From contig JASCIV010000453.1 in the NCBI GenBank assembly GCA_030374735.1, positions 1 through 19,669 of the forward strand: a stretch of DNA of 19,669 nt, written 5' to 3'. Within the stretch, counting starts at the first letter, position 1. Each line of letters opens with the position of its first letter. This stretch comes from Gracilaria caudata. Lineage: Eukaryota > Rhodophyta > Florideophyceae > Gracilariales > Gracilariaceae. This document shows positions 1 to 7,625 of this stretch, one piece after another. The notes beneath the pieces were generated by a model that saw nothing but the letters and a program-made list of their open reading frames with translations, did no database searches and was not told the origin of the DNA. Made by a program: the position numbers and the translations under genes.

Positions 1-673
1 GGAGAGAAGCGCACGGTTTGTGCTTGGTGGCAGACAGGATGGCTTGTTGGGGTGCACGGCGGGCTGCAGCGTGCACGCGGCGCTGGCGATGGGTGGCGGG
101 AGAGGGGGGGTGGCGGCGGTGTGGCGCGGGCTGGCGGGGCGCTTTGCGAGGGGAGGACGATGGTGTAATGGGGCAGATTCGGGAATGGTAAGCACACGAC
201 GCACTGTGGCGCCACTGTCCCATGGCGATACGTAGCGTGCTGCGCGCGGAAGGAACGTCGCTGCGCAGAGCTGTGCGCCCGCGAGCAGTCAACGTTGAGC
301 AAAAGCGGCGGCTGCATGTGTATCTGAGCGTGTTGTGATCAGCGACGCTGCTCACGATGCTTTCTTTAATTCAGCGCTGTAAGCAGCAGCGTCGCGTAGC
401 GCTGACTCAGCGCGACCGAGTACGTGCTGCGTCACTGCGCGTGACTCGTTTCCACGCACAGCGTTCACACGTACGCCAGCGTGGGGGAGTCGCGCGCGGC
501 TTGACCTTCGCGCACGAGCGCTACCCGTCGGCTGCCGCCGCGCCGTAGCTCTCTACGTCAGTCCGCGCGATGCGCCTCTTGCCAAAACGTTCGGAGCCAA
601 GAAAACCTGCCTAACAACAAACACGCACGAAAAAAAAAAAACATGTATATATTCAACGGTTAGAACGCCACGC
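1..673. other. Left-edge interval without a convincing gene
   Basis: I see no gene I can defend here. Short open frames exist at 20-235 (no ATG start) and 357-548 (63 codons), but both encode Arg/Ala/Gly-rich sequence typical of GC-rich noncoding DNA. The plus strand is purine-rich near 92-130 and includes a run of seven G at 104-110. On the minus strand that is a C/T-rich tract like those just upstream of other genes in this window, so a minus-strand gene may start beyond the left edge. Twelve A at 630-641 lie just past the stop of the cystinosin-like gene that ends at 674, and would be a T run in its 3' untranslated region. Confidence 0.5.
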
Positions 674-1561
674 TCACGACTCTTCAGCCTTCGACGCTTC
701 CATCAACGGCAGCTCGTCCGCACGCTCATCTCGCCAAACATTACCGTTTAGTTTTCGGCCCAATTTGTCGTCGTCGCCCTTCATCTCCCGCCCGCTTTCC
801 AAGTCGTCCTGCCCCGACTTCATCTGCATCACGTCCACATCCGTGCGGTCCGGATAGAAGCACACGTGTTGCGCGATGAAGTAAAAGTCGAACATCAGAG
901 ACTCCACCGCCAGCGCTGTCTTGGCCATGTTACTGGTGAACGGAGCCAGATTTCCTAGCATCACGCACCGCACAATCTGTTGCGCTATGCTGAATACTCC
1001 GCCGGTCACGTCCAGAAGAATCATGGTGAAGCTCCAACCGACTGTGCTGCTGCGATGATAATTCAGATAAACTTGCGGGAAATGTTTGATGACGCTTGAC
1101 ATCACTTTGACCGCACCGGCTACTCGAAGATATGAATACCAATCTAACCTGCGCAATATGCATGCTACCAACCCCAAAAGCACTGCGGTCTGAACAATGA
1201 ACGCAGGGACCGTGGTATATCGCTTCGGAGCCGTTCGCGGTGGGTAGATGAAAAGCTGTGCAACCAAAGCACCACACATGATAGCGCCGTGAATGGCAAA
1301 CAGCACGTCGTTCACCTCCACCTGCGGCGCATATCCCGTGGCGCGTTTATACGACTCGCCCACATCCGCATCAAAGTACGACGCAAACGTGTAGATGGCA
1401 TACGAAATGAAGCCCACAATGTTAATGGCCATGAAATCTGGCGACAATCCTGCCGTTGTCTTTCGGCGAAAGTTTAGTAACACCTGCGGCCAGAAACTGG
1501 CTGACCATGCGAAGAAGTATATCCATCCAAACAACGAGTGAAAGAACTTTAGAAAACCCAT
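674..1561 (-). CDS. Cystinosin-like lysosomal/vacuolar cystine-H+ symporter, copy A
   Basis: Protein of 295 residues. Cystinosins export cystine from the lysosome or vacuole with protons. The sequence has about seven hydrophobic segments and two PQ-loop repeats. The first is FWPQVLLN (23-30) with RRKTTAGLS after it; the second is HFPQVYLNYHRSSTVGWSF (160-178). They are followed by ILLDVTGG (181-188), whose Asp184 matches the proton-coupling Asp of human cystinosin. A motif NDVLFAIHG (84-92) is also typical. It lacks the long glycosylated luminal N-terminus of human cystinosin, and no GYDQL-type tail is visible. The open frame continues upstream to 1636, but that end is a GTG codon. The ATG at 1561 aligns exactly with the start of the divergent paralogue. 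The C-terminal 50 residues are charged and end in an acidic, dileucine-like DELPLM. Family assignment is firm; substrate is inferred. Confidence 0.93.
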   Translation of the reverse strand: MGFLKFFHSLFGWIYFFAWSASFWPQVLLNFRRKTTAGLSPDFMAINIVGFISYAIYTFASYFDADVGESYKRATGYAPQVEVNDVLFAIHGAIMCGALVAQLFIYPPRTAPKRYTTVPAFIVQTAVLLGLVACILRRLDWYSYLRVAGAVKVMSSVIKHFPQVYLNYHRSSTVGWSFTMILLDVTGGVFSIAQQIVRCVMLGNLAPFTSNMAKTALAVESLMFDFYFIAQHVCFYPDRTDVDVMQMKSGQDDLESGREMKGDDDKLGRKLNGNVWRDERADELPLMEASKAEES

Positions 1562-1683
1562 GTTGTGGTGGCACTTCACCTTCACTTCGTACGTTCCACG
1601 GCGGAATGTGGCACCGCGTCGAAGCGGAAGCGCCACCGGGAGGACATGGCTGCTGCGCCATTGCGCTGGTGCTGTGCACTACA

Positions 1684-1729
1684 AAAGCATTTATCCAAAT
1701 AACTTTAAATATATCAAAATAAATGCTTT
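1684..1729. repeat. 11-bp inverted repeat flanking an AT-rich core
   Basis: Left arm AAAGCATTTAT at 1684-1694 and right arm ATAAATGCTTT at 1719-1729 are perfect reverse complements separated by 24 nt. The spacer contains the TATA-like TTTAAATATATC. The centre lies 146 bp from the ATG of copy A and 308 bp from that of copy B. It could be a symmetric protein-binding site or a bidirectional core promoter. Confidence 0.65.
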
Positions 1730-1814
1730 GTGCCGTCCAGTCCACTCACGCCGATACGCCAATCATCACCGCGGTGTAAGTGAACTCGCGCTTCTCATCG
1801 TTGCCTCTCCGTCG

Positions 1815-1829
1815 CCACCACCACCACCA
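1815..1829 (+). repeat. CCA trinucleotide repeat, five units
   Basis: Five perfect CCA units lie in the presumed 5' untranslated region of the plus-strand cystinosin-like gene, within a longer C/T-rich stretch. Confidence 0.8.
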
Positions 1830-2014
1830 GCCGCGAAAGCACAGCTCTTCTCCTTCAAGTTGTTCGCTCATTTAGACGCCCTATCCCCGCGCCAAAACGC
1901 TCTACATCGTCGGAATGCAAACATGTGCGCATAACATCCTGCTGACACCGAACTAACTCCAAAAGAAAAGAAAGCTTTGTGAGAATTGCTCGCACGCAAG
2001 AAAACGTCGACGCG

Positions 2015-2899
2015 ATGACAGTTTTGAGCGTTTTTCACTCCTTGTTCGGATGGATTTACTTTGTGGCATGGTCCGCATGTTTTTGGCCGCAAGTGCTTCT
2101 AAACCATCGTCGTCGAACAACATCCGGCCTTTCGCCCGACTTTGTGGCGCTCAACATCTTAGGTTTTGTTGCATATGCCATTTTCACGTTTGCATCCTTG
2201 TTTGACAAGTCTGTCACCACGTCATACGAAAACAATGCCGGTTATGCTCCGCAGGTCGAGATTAACGACGCTTTTTTCGCCGCACATGGCGCATTTATAT
2301 GCTCCGTGTTGGCTGCGCAGAGCTTTTCATATCCACCACGATTGGCACCGCATCGATATACCACACTTTCGGTGATCATTACGCAGACGCTGATTGTGAT
2401 TGGTTTGATTGGTTGTATGGCTGGCGCGCTTGATTGGTATCCGTACTTGCGATTCAACGGCGCGGTTAAAGTGATTTCGAGCATTATCAAACATATTCCT
2501 CAGGTGTACTCCAATTATCATCGTTCAAGCACGGTTGGCTTCAGCTTTACTCTGGTCATCTTGGACGTTATCGGCAGCGTTTTCAGTCTTGCGCAACAAG
2601 CTCTTCGCAGCGTGATGGAGGGAAATATGACGCCATTCACCGGCAATTTGGCAAAAACCACGCTGGCTGCGGAGGCTCTGCTGTTCGACATTTACTTCAT
2701 TCTGCAACATGTGTGCTTCTATCCAGATCACACGGATTTGGACGTCCTCAGCATGAAGCGACAAGTGGAGCAAAAGAAGAGCGATGTTCAAGCTACAGCG
2801 GAAGCTGTTCGAGCTACGACGGAAGCCCACGGTGATGATATTGAACGCGGAGCGGATGGAAGCGATTTGGAGCGATTATTGCACGATGGTGAGCAATGA
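2015..2899 (+). CDS. Cystinosin-like lysosomal/vacuolar cystine-H+ symporter, copy B
   Basis: Protein of 294 residues, paralogue of the divergent neighbour. The two align without gaps over the first 250 residues, with 164 identities by my hand count (about 66%). PQ-loop one is FWPQVLLNHRRRTTSGLSPDF region 23-43; loop two is HIPQVYSNYHRSSTVGFSF (160-178). The coupling Asp is in VILDVIGS (Asp184), and NDAFFAAHG spans 84-92. The tails diverge after residue 250. This copy has a charged, probably helical tail that ends in DLERLL, a canonical acidic dileucine D/ExxxLL signal for sorting to lysosome or vacuole. The open frame begins upstream at 1979 with GTG, so ATG 2015 is the start. It shares its upstream region with copy A, suggesting coordinated or partitioned expression. 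Family is firm; division of labour between copies is unknown. Confidence 0.93.
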   Translation: MTVLSVFHSLFGWIYFVAWSACFWPQVLLNHRRRTTSGLSPDFVALNILGFVAYAIFTFASLFDKSVTTSYENNAGYAPQVEINDAFFAAHGAFICSVLAAQSFSYPPRLAPHRYTTLSVIITQTLIVIGLIGCMAGALDWYPYLRFNGAVKVISSIIKHIPQVYSNYHRSSTVGFSFTLVILDVIGSVFSLAQQALRSVMEGNMTPFTGNLAKTTLAAEALLFDIYFILQHVCFYPDHTDLDVLSMKRQVEQKKSDVQATAEAVRATTEAHGDDIERGADGSDLERLLHDGEQ

Positions 2900-3388
2900 T
2901 GAGCAAAAGTTTTGGCACCAACAACGCGTCTACCAGCTGCAGGCAGCTTCCTCGCTGCGCTGGCAGTAGTCCTGTAGCATGGGGCTCCACCGTCGAAGCC
3001 AACTTTGGGAGCGTGAATTTGGGCCTTCACCGACCCTGGTTCCTCTCGGGCGGGGAGGAAGCCCGCAGCCAGACCCCTGCCGTGATGATGCCGCGTTTGG
3101 AGGCGTAACCCCCAAACTTCTACAAAGCACAGCCAACAGAAACGCGCCACGCGACTTACGTGTGAGGCGTCGAGCGCGCTGCCACGCACGCGCTCGTAAT
3201 CCTGTAAATTTAGCAAGCAAAGCATGTGTGTGATCCAAGGTGAGGGACGTGCTAAATGAGCTGCGCCAGCGCACGGTGCTACGGTGCACCCGTCGGTTTG
3301 TGCTCTCAAAAGTGCAGCCGCCTTTCGCGGGCGCGGTGTGAGTGCAGCTTCCACCGCATCGTCTTCGCGCGTGCTGTGGCCCCTCATC
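2900..3388. other. Intergenic spacer between cystinosin copy B and the amidohydrolase
   Basis: About 490 bp without a defendable gene. Several frames are open on both strands, but they overlap each other, give Arg-, Ala- and Ser-rich translations and match nothing I recognise. The plus frame of the downstream amidohydrolase stays open back to 3284, but its first codon there is GTG. The interval must hold the 3' end of the cystinosin transcript and the promoter of the amidohydrolase; no clear TATA element is visible. Confidence 0.5.
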
Positions 3389-4780
3389 ATGACCGCCGCT
3401 TCCTTTTCTTCTACCATCACCGTGGCCGCTTCGTTGCCCTTTTTGTTTTTGTGTGCCTTATTTGTCGTGGCTTACCGTCCTGCGCTTCGTGTTGGTGTTC
3501 CGCAACACTCGTTTACGCTCTCTAATGCAACTCGAGACGAGTTACGACGGACAACCGACGATGTGCTTGCTCAGTTGCACACGCTCTCCACGGTGAGTGA
3601 GTCGCATCAATATCTCAGTCGCCCGTTCCTTTCGCCTGCTTCGGCACGCGCCCAACGTGAGGTGCTGCGCCTCATGGAACAGGCGGGTCTCAATGCATTT
3701 GTTGATGGTGCGGGAAATGTACGTGGTACGCTGTCATGCTCTCGTGCAGAGGCGTCGCGTCGGATCTTGTTGATGGGCAGTCATCACGATACTGTCATCA
3801 ATGCAGGCCATTACGATGGCATTTTGGGTGTGCTAACTGCCATTGCTGTCACTCGATTGTATCGTTCCTCTATATGTTCTCTTCCCTTCGACCTATCCGT
3901 AGTTGCGTTCGACGATGAAGAAGGTAACAATGCCTTTTCCGTCACCAATTTTGGCGCCCGAGCATTCATTGGCCATGATCTTTCTCATGTCACTCACCTG
4001 CAATCATTTCAGGCTGCCTACAAATCCATCTTCTCTACGCCTGATGTGGACGCGTCTGTGCGTGCTGCTGCACTCACTGCTGTTGAGATCAACAATCTGC
4101 TGGCATACATTGAGCTGCATATTGAACAGGGGCCCGTGCTTGAGCAATCCAAGCGTGCAGTTGCTGCTGTGAACGCTATTGCGGGGCAGACGCGTATGAG
4201 GGTTCGTCTTGATGGCCATGCTGCTCATGCGGGCACTGTTCCCATGACGCAACGGCGAGACGCCCTTGCCGCTGCGGCGCAGCTCGTGTTGCTCATTGAG
4301 TCGCTCGGGCTGGCTCATTCGCACGACCATCTGGTGGCTACCGTCGGTCGGCTGGAGGTTGCACCGGGTGCTACGAATGTGGTGCCCGGTGAGGTGTCGT
4401 TTTCGGTTGACGTTCGGTCCAGAACGAATGAGGTGAGAAAGGATGTGGTTCAGCGAATTGTGCGCGCCGTGGAGGATGTGGGACGGAAACGTGGCATCGC
4501 TGTTCAATTGGATGTTGTGCATGACGTGGACGCGGTGCACATGAGTGAGTGGCTGGTAAACGTTCTGAAAGACGTTGCCGGAGGTGAAACGCTTACCAGT
4601 GGCGCGGGCCATGATGCGCAGTTTGCGGCAAAGGTCACGGATGCGGGAATGCTGTTTGTGCGATGTAGGCAAGGTATTAGTCATAGCCCGGAAGAGTATG
4701 TCAGTGACGAGGACGTTTATCATGGTTTGGTGGCCTTGAAAACTGCGGTGGACCGAGTTGCGGACAAAGAACGCCGCTGA
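3389..4780 (+). CDS. Allantoate/ureidoglycolate amidohydrolase family (M20-type metallohydrolase)
   Basis: Protein of 463 residues of the M20 peptidase-like hydantoinase/carbamoylase group. Its plant and bacterial members hydrolyse allantoate or ureidoglycolate in purine (ureide) breakdown and release ammonia. Conserved blocks, numbered from this ATG: GSHHDT (130-135) and HYDG (141-144) give metal ligands His132 and Asp143. FDDEEGNNAF (174-183) carries catalytic and metal-binding acids. IELHIEQGP (241-249) gives His244. A dimerisation-domain motif GHAAHAGTVPM occurs at 276-286. SGAGHDAQF and ISHSPEE (His432) lie near the C-terminus. Residues about 8-29 form a hydrophobic leader that fits an ER signal or anchor, as known for plant AAH and UAH. 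The open frame extends to 3284 but begins with GTG; the first ATG is 3389. It could instead be an N-carbamoyl-amino-acid hydrolase. Group assignment is firm; exact substrate is not. Confidence 0.9.
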   Translation: MTAASFSSTITVAASLPFLFLCALFVVAYRPALRVGVPQHSFTLSNATRDELRRTTDDVLAQLHTLSTVSESHQYLSRPFLSPASARAQREVLRLMEQAGLNAFVDGAGNVRGTLSCSRAEASRRILLMGSHHDTVINAGHYDGILGVLTAIAVTRLYRSSICSLPFDLSVVAFDDEEGNNAFSVTNFGARAFIGHDLSHVTHLQSFQAAYKSIFSTPDVDASVRAAALTAVEINNLLAYIELHIEQGPVLEQSKRAVAAVNAIAGQTRMRVRLDGHAAHAGTVPMTQRRDALAAAAQLVLLIESLGLAHSHDHLVATVGRLEVAPGATNVVPGEVSFSVDVRSRTNEVRKDVVQRIVRAVEDVGRKRGIAVQLDVVHDVDAVHMSEWLVNVLKDVAGGETLTSGAGHDAQFAAKVTDAGMLFVRCRQGISHSPEEYVSDEDVYHGLVALKTAVDRVADKERR

Positions 4781-5320
4781 TGAAATCTCTGCGCAACGGA
4801 GATACCAGTGGCTTGCTCCCTTCTCAAATGTTGGTTGACTGCATCCTGATTATGTGTACTAACTGTACATCAGACGGAACGGAGCTGTATGTAACATTAT
4901 CCTTTCTTTCCTTTGGTTTCGCTTTGAATACGCATTGTGTGTAACATCTCAGATCACATTCTTGGTAGCAAAGTAAACCAAGCCACATCTGCAATGTGCG
5001 TCAAACTTGAAAAAGTGTTTTTATTGTTTACAAAGTCATGGCTCAAGTCGAAAATACATCTGTTAGTCGCGCAAAAAGAAAATGCGTTCAGTTGGACTGT
5101 CGTTGCCTTGCCTCACAGAAGAACGCGTCCCACACAAGCAGCACACGCTTTTGCCGCTCGAAACCTGAGCCCGTCAATAAGAGTCTAAACTCAACTGACA
5201 GGATGTCTGCCAACTTTCGGCCTCCATAAGGTGTTCACGGCTGCTGAAAAAGTGTGGAGTGCTTGTCATCACCCACGTCACCAAAAAAAGCTCTGTTGTG
5301 CATTGTTTTACAATGTGCAG
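4781..5320. other. Convergent spacer between the amidohydrolase and RING genes
   Basis: These 540 bp lie between two genes that end toward each other and should contain both 3' untranslated regions. Composition is more AT-rich than the flanking genes. Open frames at 4937-5188 and 5038-5229 are short and unlike any family I know. I see no RNA gene or repeat. Confidence 0.5.
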
Positions 5321-6364
5321 TTATGTCGCACCAGTTTGCTGAGGAGGCACGATGCGTTGTTGCATGGTGGCAGTGGCGGAAGAAGCAGAACGAGATGCAA
5401 CACTACTGAGCTGAGGTTGTGCAGCAGGTTGAGGTACAGCAGGTTGAGGTGCAGCAGCCGATGCCGGTATGAGCTGCGCAATGATTGCCGGTGCTGGTGA
5501 TTGTTGTGGCGAGTCAGAAGAGGTGGCACGACGAGCGTTGTGTGCAGGGCAATGAATCAGGTCCCTGGTAAGCGCGAGATTACAAAGTGGACATTTGTAG
5601 TTTCCCCTCTTCAACCAGGAAGTGATACAACGTCGATGAAAGCAATGGCCACAAGGAAGTTGCGCATTGATTTTGATTTCATCCTCTAGACAGATAGCGC
5701 ATGCATCCACAGACGCAGACGCAGCAAAGGAAGTATTCTTACAAAGAAGGTTAATCTCCGCTTCTGAAAGGCTATCGATGATTGGAGAAGGAGGGCTCGG
5801 AAGATTGAAGTCTTGCAGTGATTGGTCAAGTTGAGTGGATAAACAGCCCACGGCACAGAGCAGAATGACCAGAAACATGGCGGTAATGGCGGTGAACACT
5901 GATGAAACGATTGCGGTCTCGTTTTGTGATTTGGTGGGGCTGTTTGTGACGGGCGTCATGCTCACGGTGTACGCCATGCGTGCAGGATAAGGCGGTGAAA
6001 GTGCGGAATCAAATGGAAACACCCAACAGCGTGCGGTGGTTTCACCGATGAAGCGGCTTTGAAAGGCCTCTGCCAGCTCAAAGGTCTGGTTGTACACCGG
6101 GGAGCCGTAGCGATACGCAATGGTCGGCGATATGGGTTGCGGCCACTGTTCGCGTGTGAAGTTGGTGACTTGGAACTCATTGCGAAACATTCGATTCCTG
6201 GAGGTGACGCTTGTGGAGAGCAAGGCGCAGGTGGCGGCATGCCACGGCGGAAGATCTCGAAAGCGCCGAAGCTGTTGCCAAGAAGTGGCGGTCCAATATA
6301 TGGCGATGATGAGAAGAAAGAGATTGATGGAAAGAAGCGCGAGCGAGGCATGCGCAAAGCTCAT
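5321..6364 (-). CDS. Two-membrane-segment RING-H2 E3 ubiquitin ligase
   Basis: Protein of 347 residues starting at a true ATG. A hydrophobic segment at about 6-24 is a signal anchor. Residues 26-150 form a putative luminal region with N-glycosylation sequons at Asn68, Asn92 and Asn148. A second membrane helix spans about 151-174. A RING-H2 finger follows with ligands Cys222, Cys225, Cys238, His240, His243, Cys246, Cys258 and Cys261 (CAIC, CGHCFH, CPLC). The C-terminal 70 residues are Pro/Gln/Ala/Ser-rich, including QPA repeats. The design is a membrane-anchored E3 with its finger on the cytosolic side, recruiting an E2 to membrane substrates. Two membrane helices flanking a luminal domain recall MUL1-type ligases, but this finger is the H2 class and I see no MUL1 domain. 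Function as E3 follows from the finger; the target is unknown. Confidence 0.88.
   Translation of the reverse strand: MSFAHASLALLSINLFLLIIAIYWTATSWQQLRRFRDLPPWHAATCALLSTSVTSRNRMFRNEFQVTNFTREQWPQPISPTIAYRYGSPVYNQTFELAEAFQSRFIGETTARCWVFPFDSALSPPYPARMAYTVSMTPVTNSPTKSQNETAIVSSVFTAITAMFLVILLCAVGCLSTQLDQSLQDFNLPSPPSPIIDSLSEAEINLLCKNTSFAASASVDACAICLEDEIKINAQLPCGHCFHRRCITSWLKRGNYKCPLCNLALTRDLIHCPAHNARRATSSDSPQQSPAPAIIAQLIPASAAAPQPAVPQPAAQPQLSSVASRSASSATATMQQRIVPPQQTGAT
5421..5457 (-). repeat. 15-bp tandem repeat inside the RING gene
   Basis: GCAGCAGGTTGAGGT (5421-5435) is repeated with one change at 5436-5450, and a partial third unit GCAGCAG follows to 5457. On the coding strand it encodes the Pro/Gln/Ala repeat of the tail. 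In-frame 15-bp units suggest slippage and likely length variation. Confidence 0.8.
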
Positions 6365-6884
6365 GTTGAGCGCGAGGAGACGCTCGGCTTGGTGGCGATG
6401 CGCGAGCAGTACGATTGGCGACGAAGAGAGGTTTGAGCATGAGATTGGACATGACAGAAGGCGGCGCGTTTGGGACGCGCTCGGTGAACGGGGGTGGGTG
6501 GGTAGGGGGGGGGATTGAGCAGCGGAGAGCGCGCGCTGGGTTGCAGCGGCGACAGTTGTGAATTCGGGGAATTAGATGCAAGCGCCGGGTGCAGCGCTCT
6601 GCGCGGCTGTACGAAGGTGCTTGACGCAGTGACGCGCGCAGGCGGCGGCAGCGGAGGCGACTGCCCGCAGCGGCGTGTAGCGAAGGCGGCGATGCGGGTG
6701 CGGTGCGCAGCGTGGCAGCCGCTGCGCGTTTGTTTGCCACCGCGTTGCTTACCGCTGCAGATATCTACGCGATTCGATGTAACATGCGATACGTTCGTGA
6801 TAGCTTTGGTTTCACGTTCGGCACGAAGGTATCTGCGGAGAAGCAATTCATTAATTCAAAGCAATTGGTCGCACACGCGCCGTC

Positions 6885-6898
6885 CACGTGGCCACGTG
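6885..6898. promoter_or_regulatory. Double G-box palindrome CACGTGGCCACGTG
   Basis: A perfect 14-bp palindrome made of two CACGTG cores 8 bp apart. CACGTG is the classic G-box/E-box bound by bZIP and bHLH factors. It lies 521 bp upstream of the RING ATG and 728 bp upstream of the small-gene ATG. Binding is inferred. Confidence 0.55.
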
Positions 6899-7231
6899 CG
6901 CGGGCGTACAGCTGTTGATTGAGCACGGCACACACGCGACTGCGCCGTCAGCGGCCCTGACTCAGGGCAGAACGGAGCAGGTGTCGAGAGATTCCACCCT
7001 TGGGGCGCGAACGCGCTCCGCACGCGCGCGCAGCGCACGCGTTGCGGTGGGCGCACGGTGGTGCCCAAAAAGAATAAAAACGGGCCGCGACATGCATTTC
7101 CGTGTGTGATTACGTGTTCGAGACGCGCGCACAAATGCACGCGCGGAAAATCATTCATGTGTCTGCCCCAACAAGCGCTCATACGCGCGCGCAGAAAAGG
7201 CGCGCACGTTTTGCGGCCGCTTTATGAGCGC

Positions 7232-7246
7232 GCGTTTTGAAAACGC
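7232..7246. promoter_or_regulatory. GCGTTTT-G-AAAACGC palindromic site
   Basis: Seven-base arms GCGTTTT and AAAACGC are perfect reverse complements around one G. It sits in the CGCG-rich block upstream of the small acidic-protein gene. A dyad this tight resembles a dimeric factor site; the factor is unknown. Confidence 0.4.
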
Positions 7247-7381
7247 ACACCGTTTGTTTGACTTGTGATGGCTGCCGCTCGCTCCGCATGCGCGCGCCAT
7301 TACTGGCTCGTAATCGTCTTACAGTTGCTGTAATGGCGGTTCGTATGCGTCGCACCGCCGCCGAGACGCGCACAACGCGCG

Positions 7382-7390
7382 TTTAAAAAG
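7382..7390 (+). promoter_or_regulatory. TATA-like TTTAAAAAG
   Basis: An isolated AT-rich box in very GC-rich DNA, about 240 bp before the ATG at 7626 and just ahead of the C/T-rich leader. Position fits a core promoter on the plus strand. Confidence 0.35.
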
Positions 7391-7625
7391 GGGCTGCCGG
7401 TGTCGACACCACCTGTGACGTGCCGCTCGTTGTTACTGCCACCACCACCGCTCCACCGCCTTCACCACAACCCCCTCCCGTGCACCGCTGCAGCAGTGTA
7501 TAGCTCGCTCTTCTCCCCCACACCACCGCCTCACCTCACCTCCCCCCCCCGTCACCGCTCTTCGCCCCGTTTTCCTCCTTGTGTTTGCCGTCGTCGTTCA
7601 TCGCCGAGGTCAATGTCACACGAAC

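Larger units (their letters stand above)
1562..2014. promoter_or_regulatory. Shared intergenic region of the divergent cystinosin pair
   Basis: These 453 bp separate two head-to-head ATGs, so promoters for both genes should lie here. An AT-rich core TTTAAATATATC occurs at 1704-1715 in otherwise mixed sequence. It sits inside a perfect 11-bp inverted repeat. On the plus-strand coding side there is a C/T-rich stretch from about 1790 to 1865, including five CCA units. Promoter function is inferred from geometry and composition. Confidence 0.6.
6365..7625. promoter_or_regulatory. Divergent, CG-rich intergenic region between RING and small unknown gene
   Basis: About 1.26 kb without a credible gene; the many open frames translate to Arg/Ala/Ser-rich sequence. 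It is very GC-rich, with nine G at 6505-6513 (C run on the sense strand of the RING gene), a CACGTG palindrome at 6885-6898, dense CGCGCG steps from about 6990 to 7390, and a TATA-like TTTAAAAAG at 7382-7390. From about 7430 to 7580 the plus strand is strongly C/T-rich, with nine C at 7542-7550, probably the 5' untranslated region of the downstream gene. Promoter function is inferred. Confidence 0.55.

Noticed and set aside
3284..3388. N-terminal extension of the amidohydrolase
   Set aside because: The frame is open but its first codon is GTG. The ATG at 3389 gives a sensible leader.
4004..4723. 239-codon minus-strand frame inside the amidohydrolase
   Set aside because: It lies wholly opposite conserved catalytic blocks and shows no family features of its own.
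6177..6846. Overlapping minus-strand frames upstream of and across the RING start
   Set aside because: They are Arg/Ser/Pro-rich, overlap each other and the RING coding start, and match no family; GC-rich DNA has few stops.
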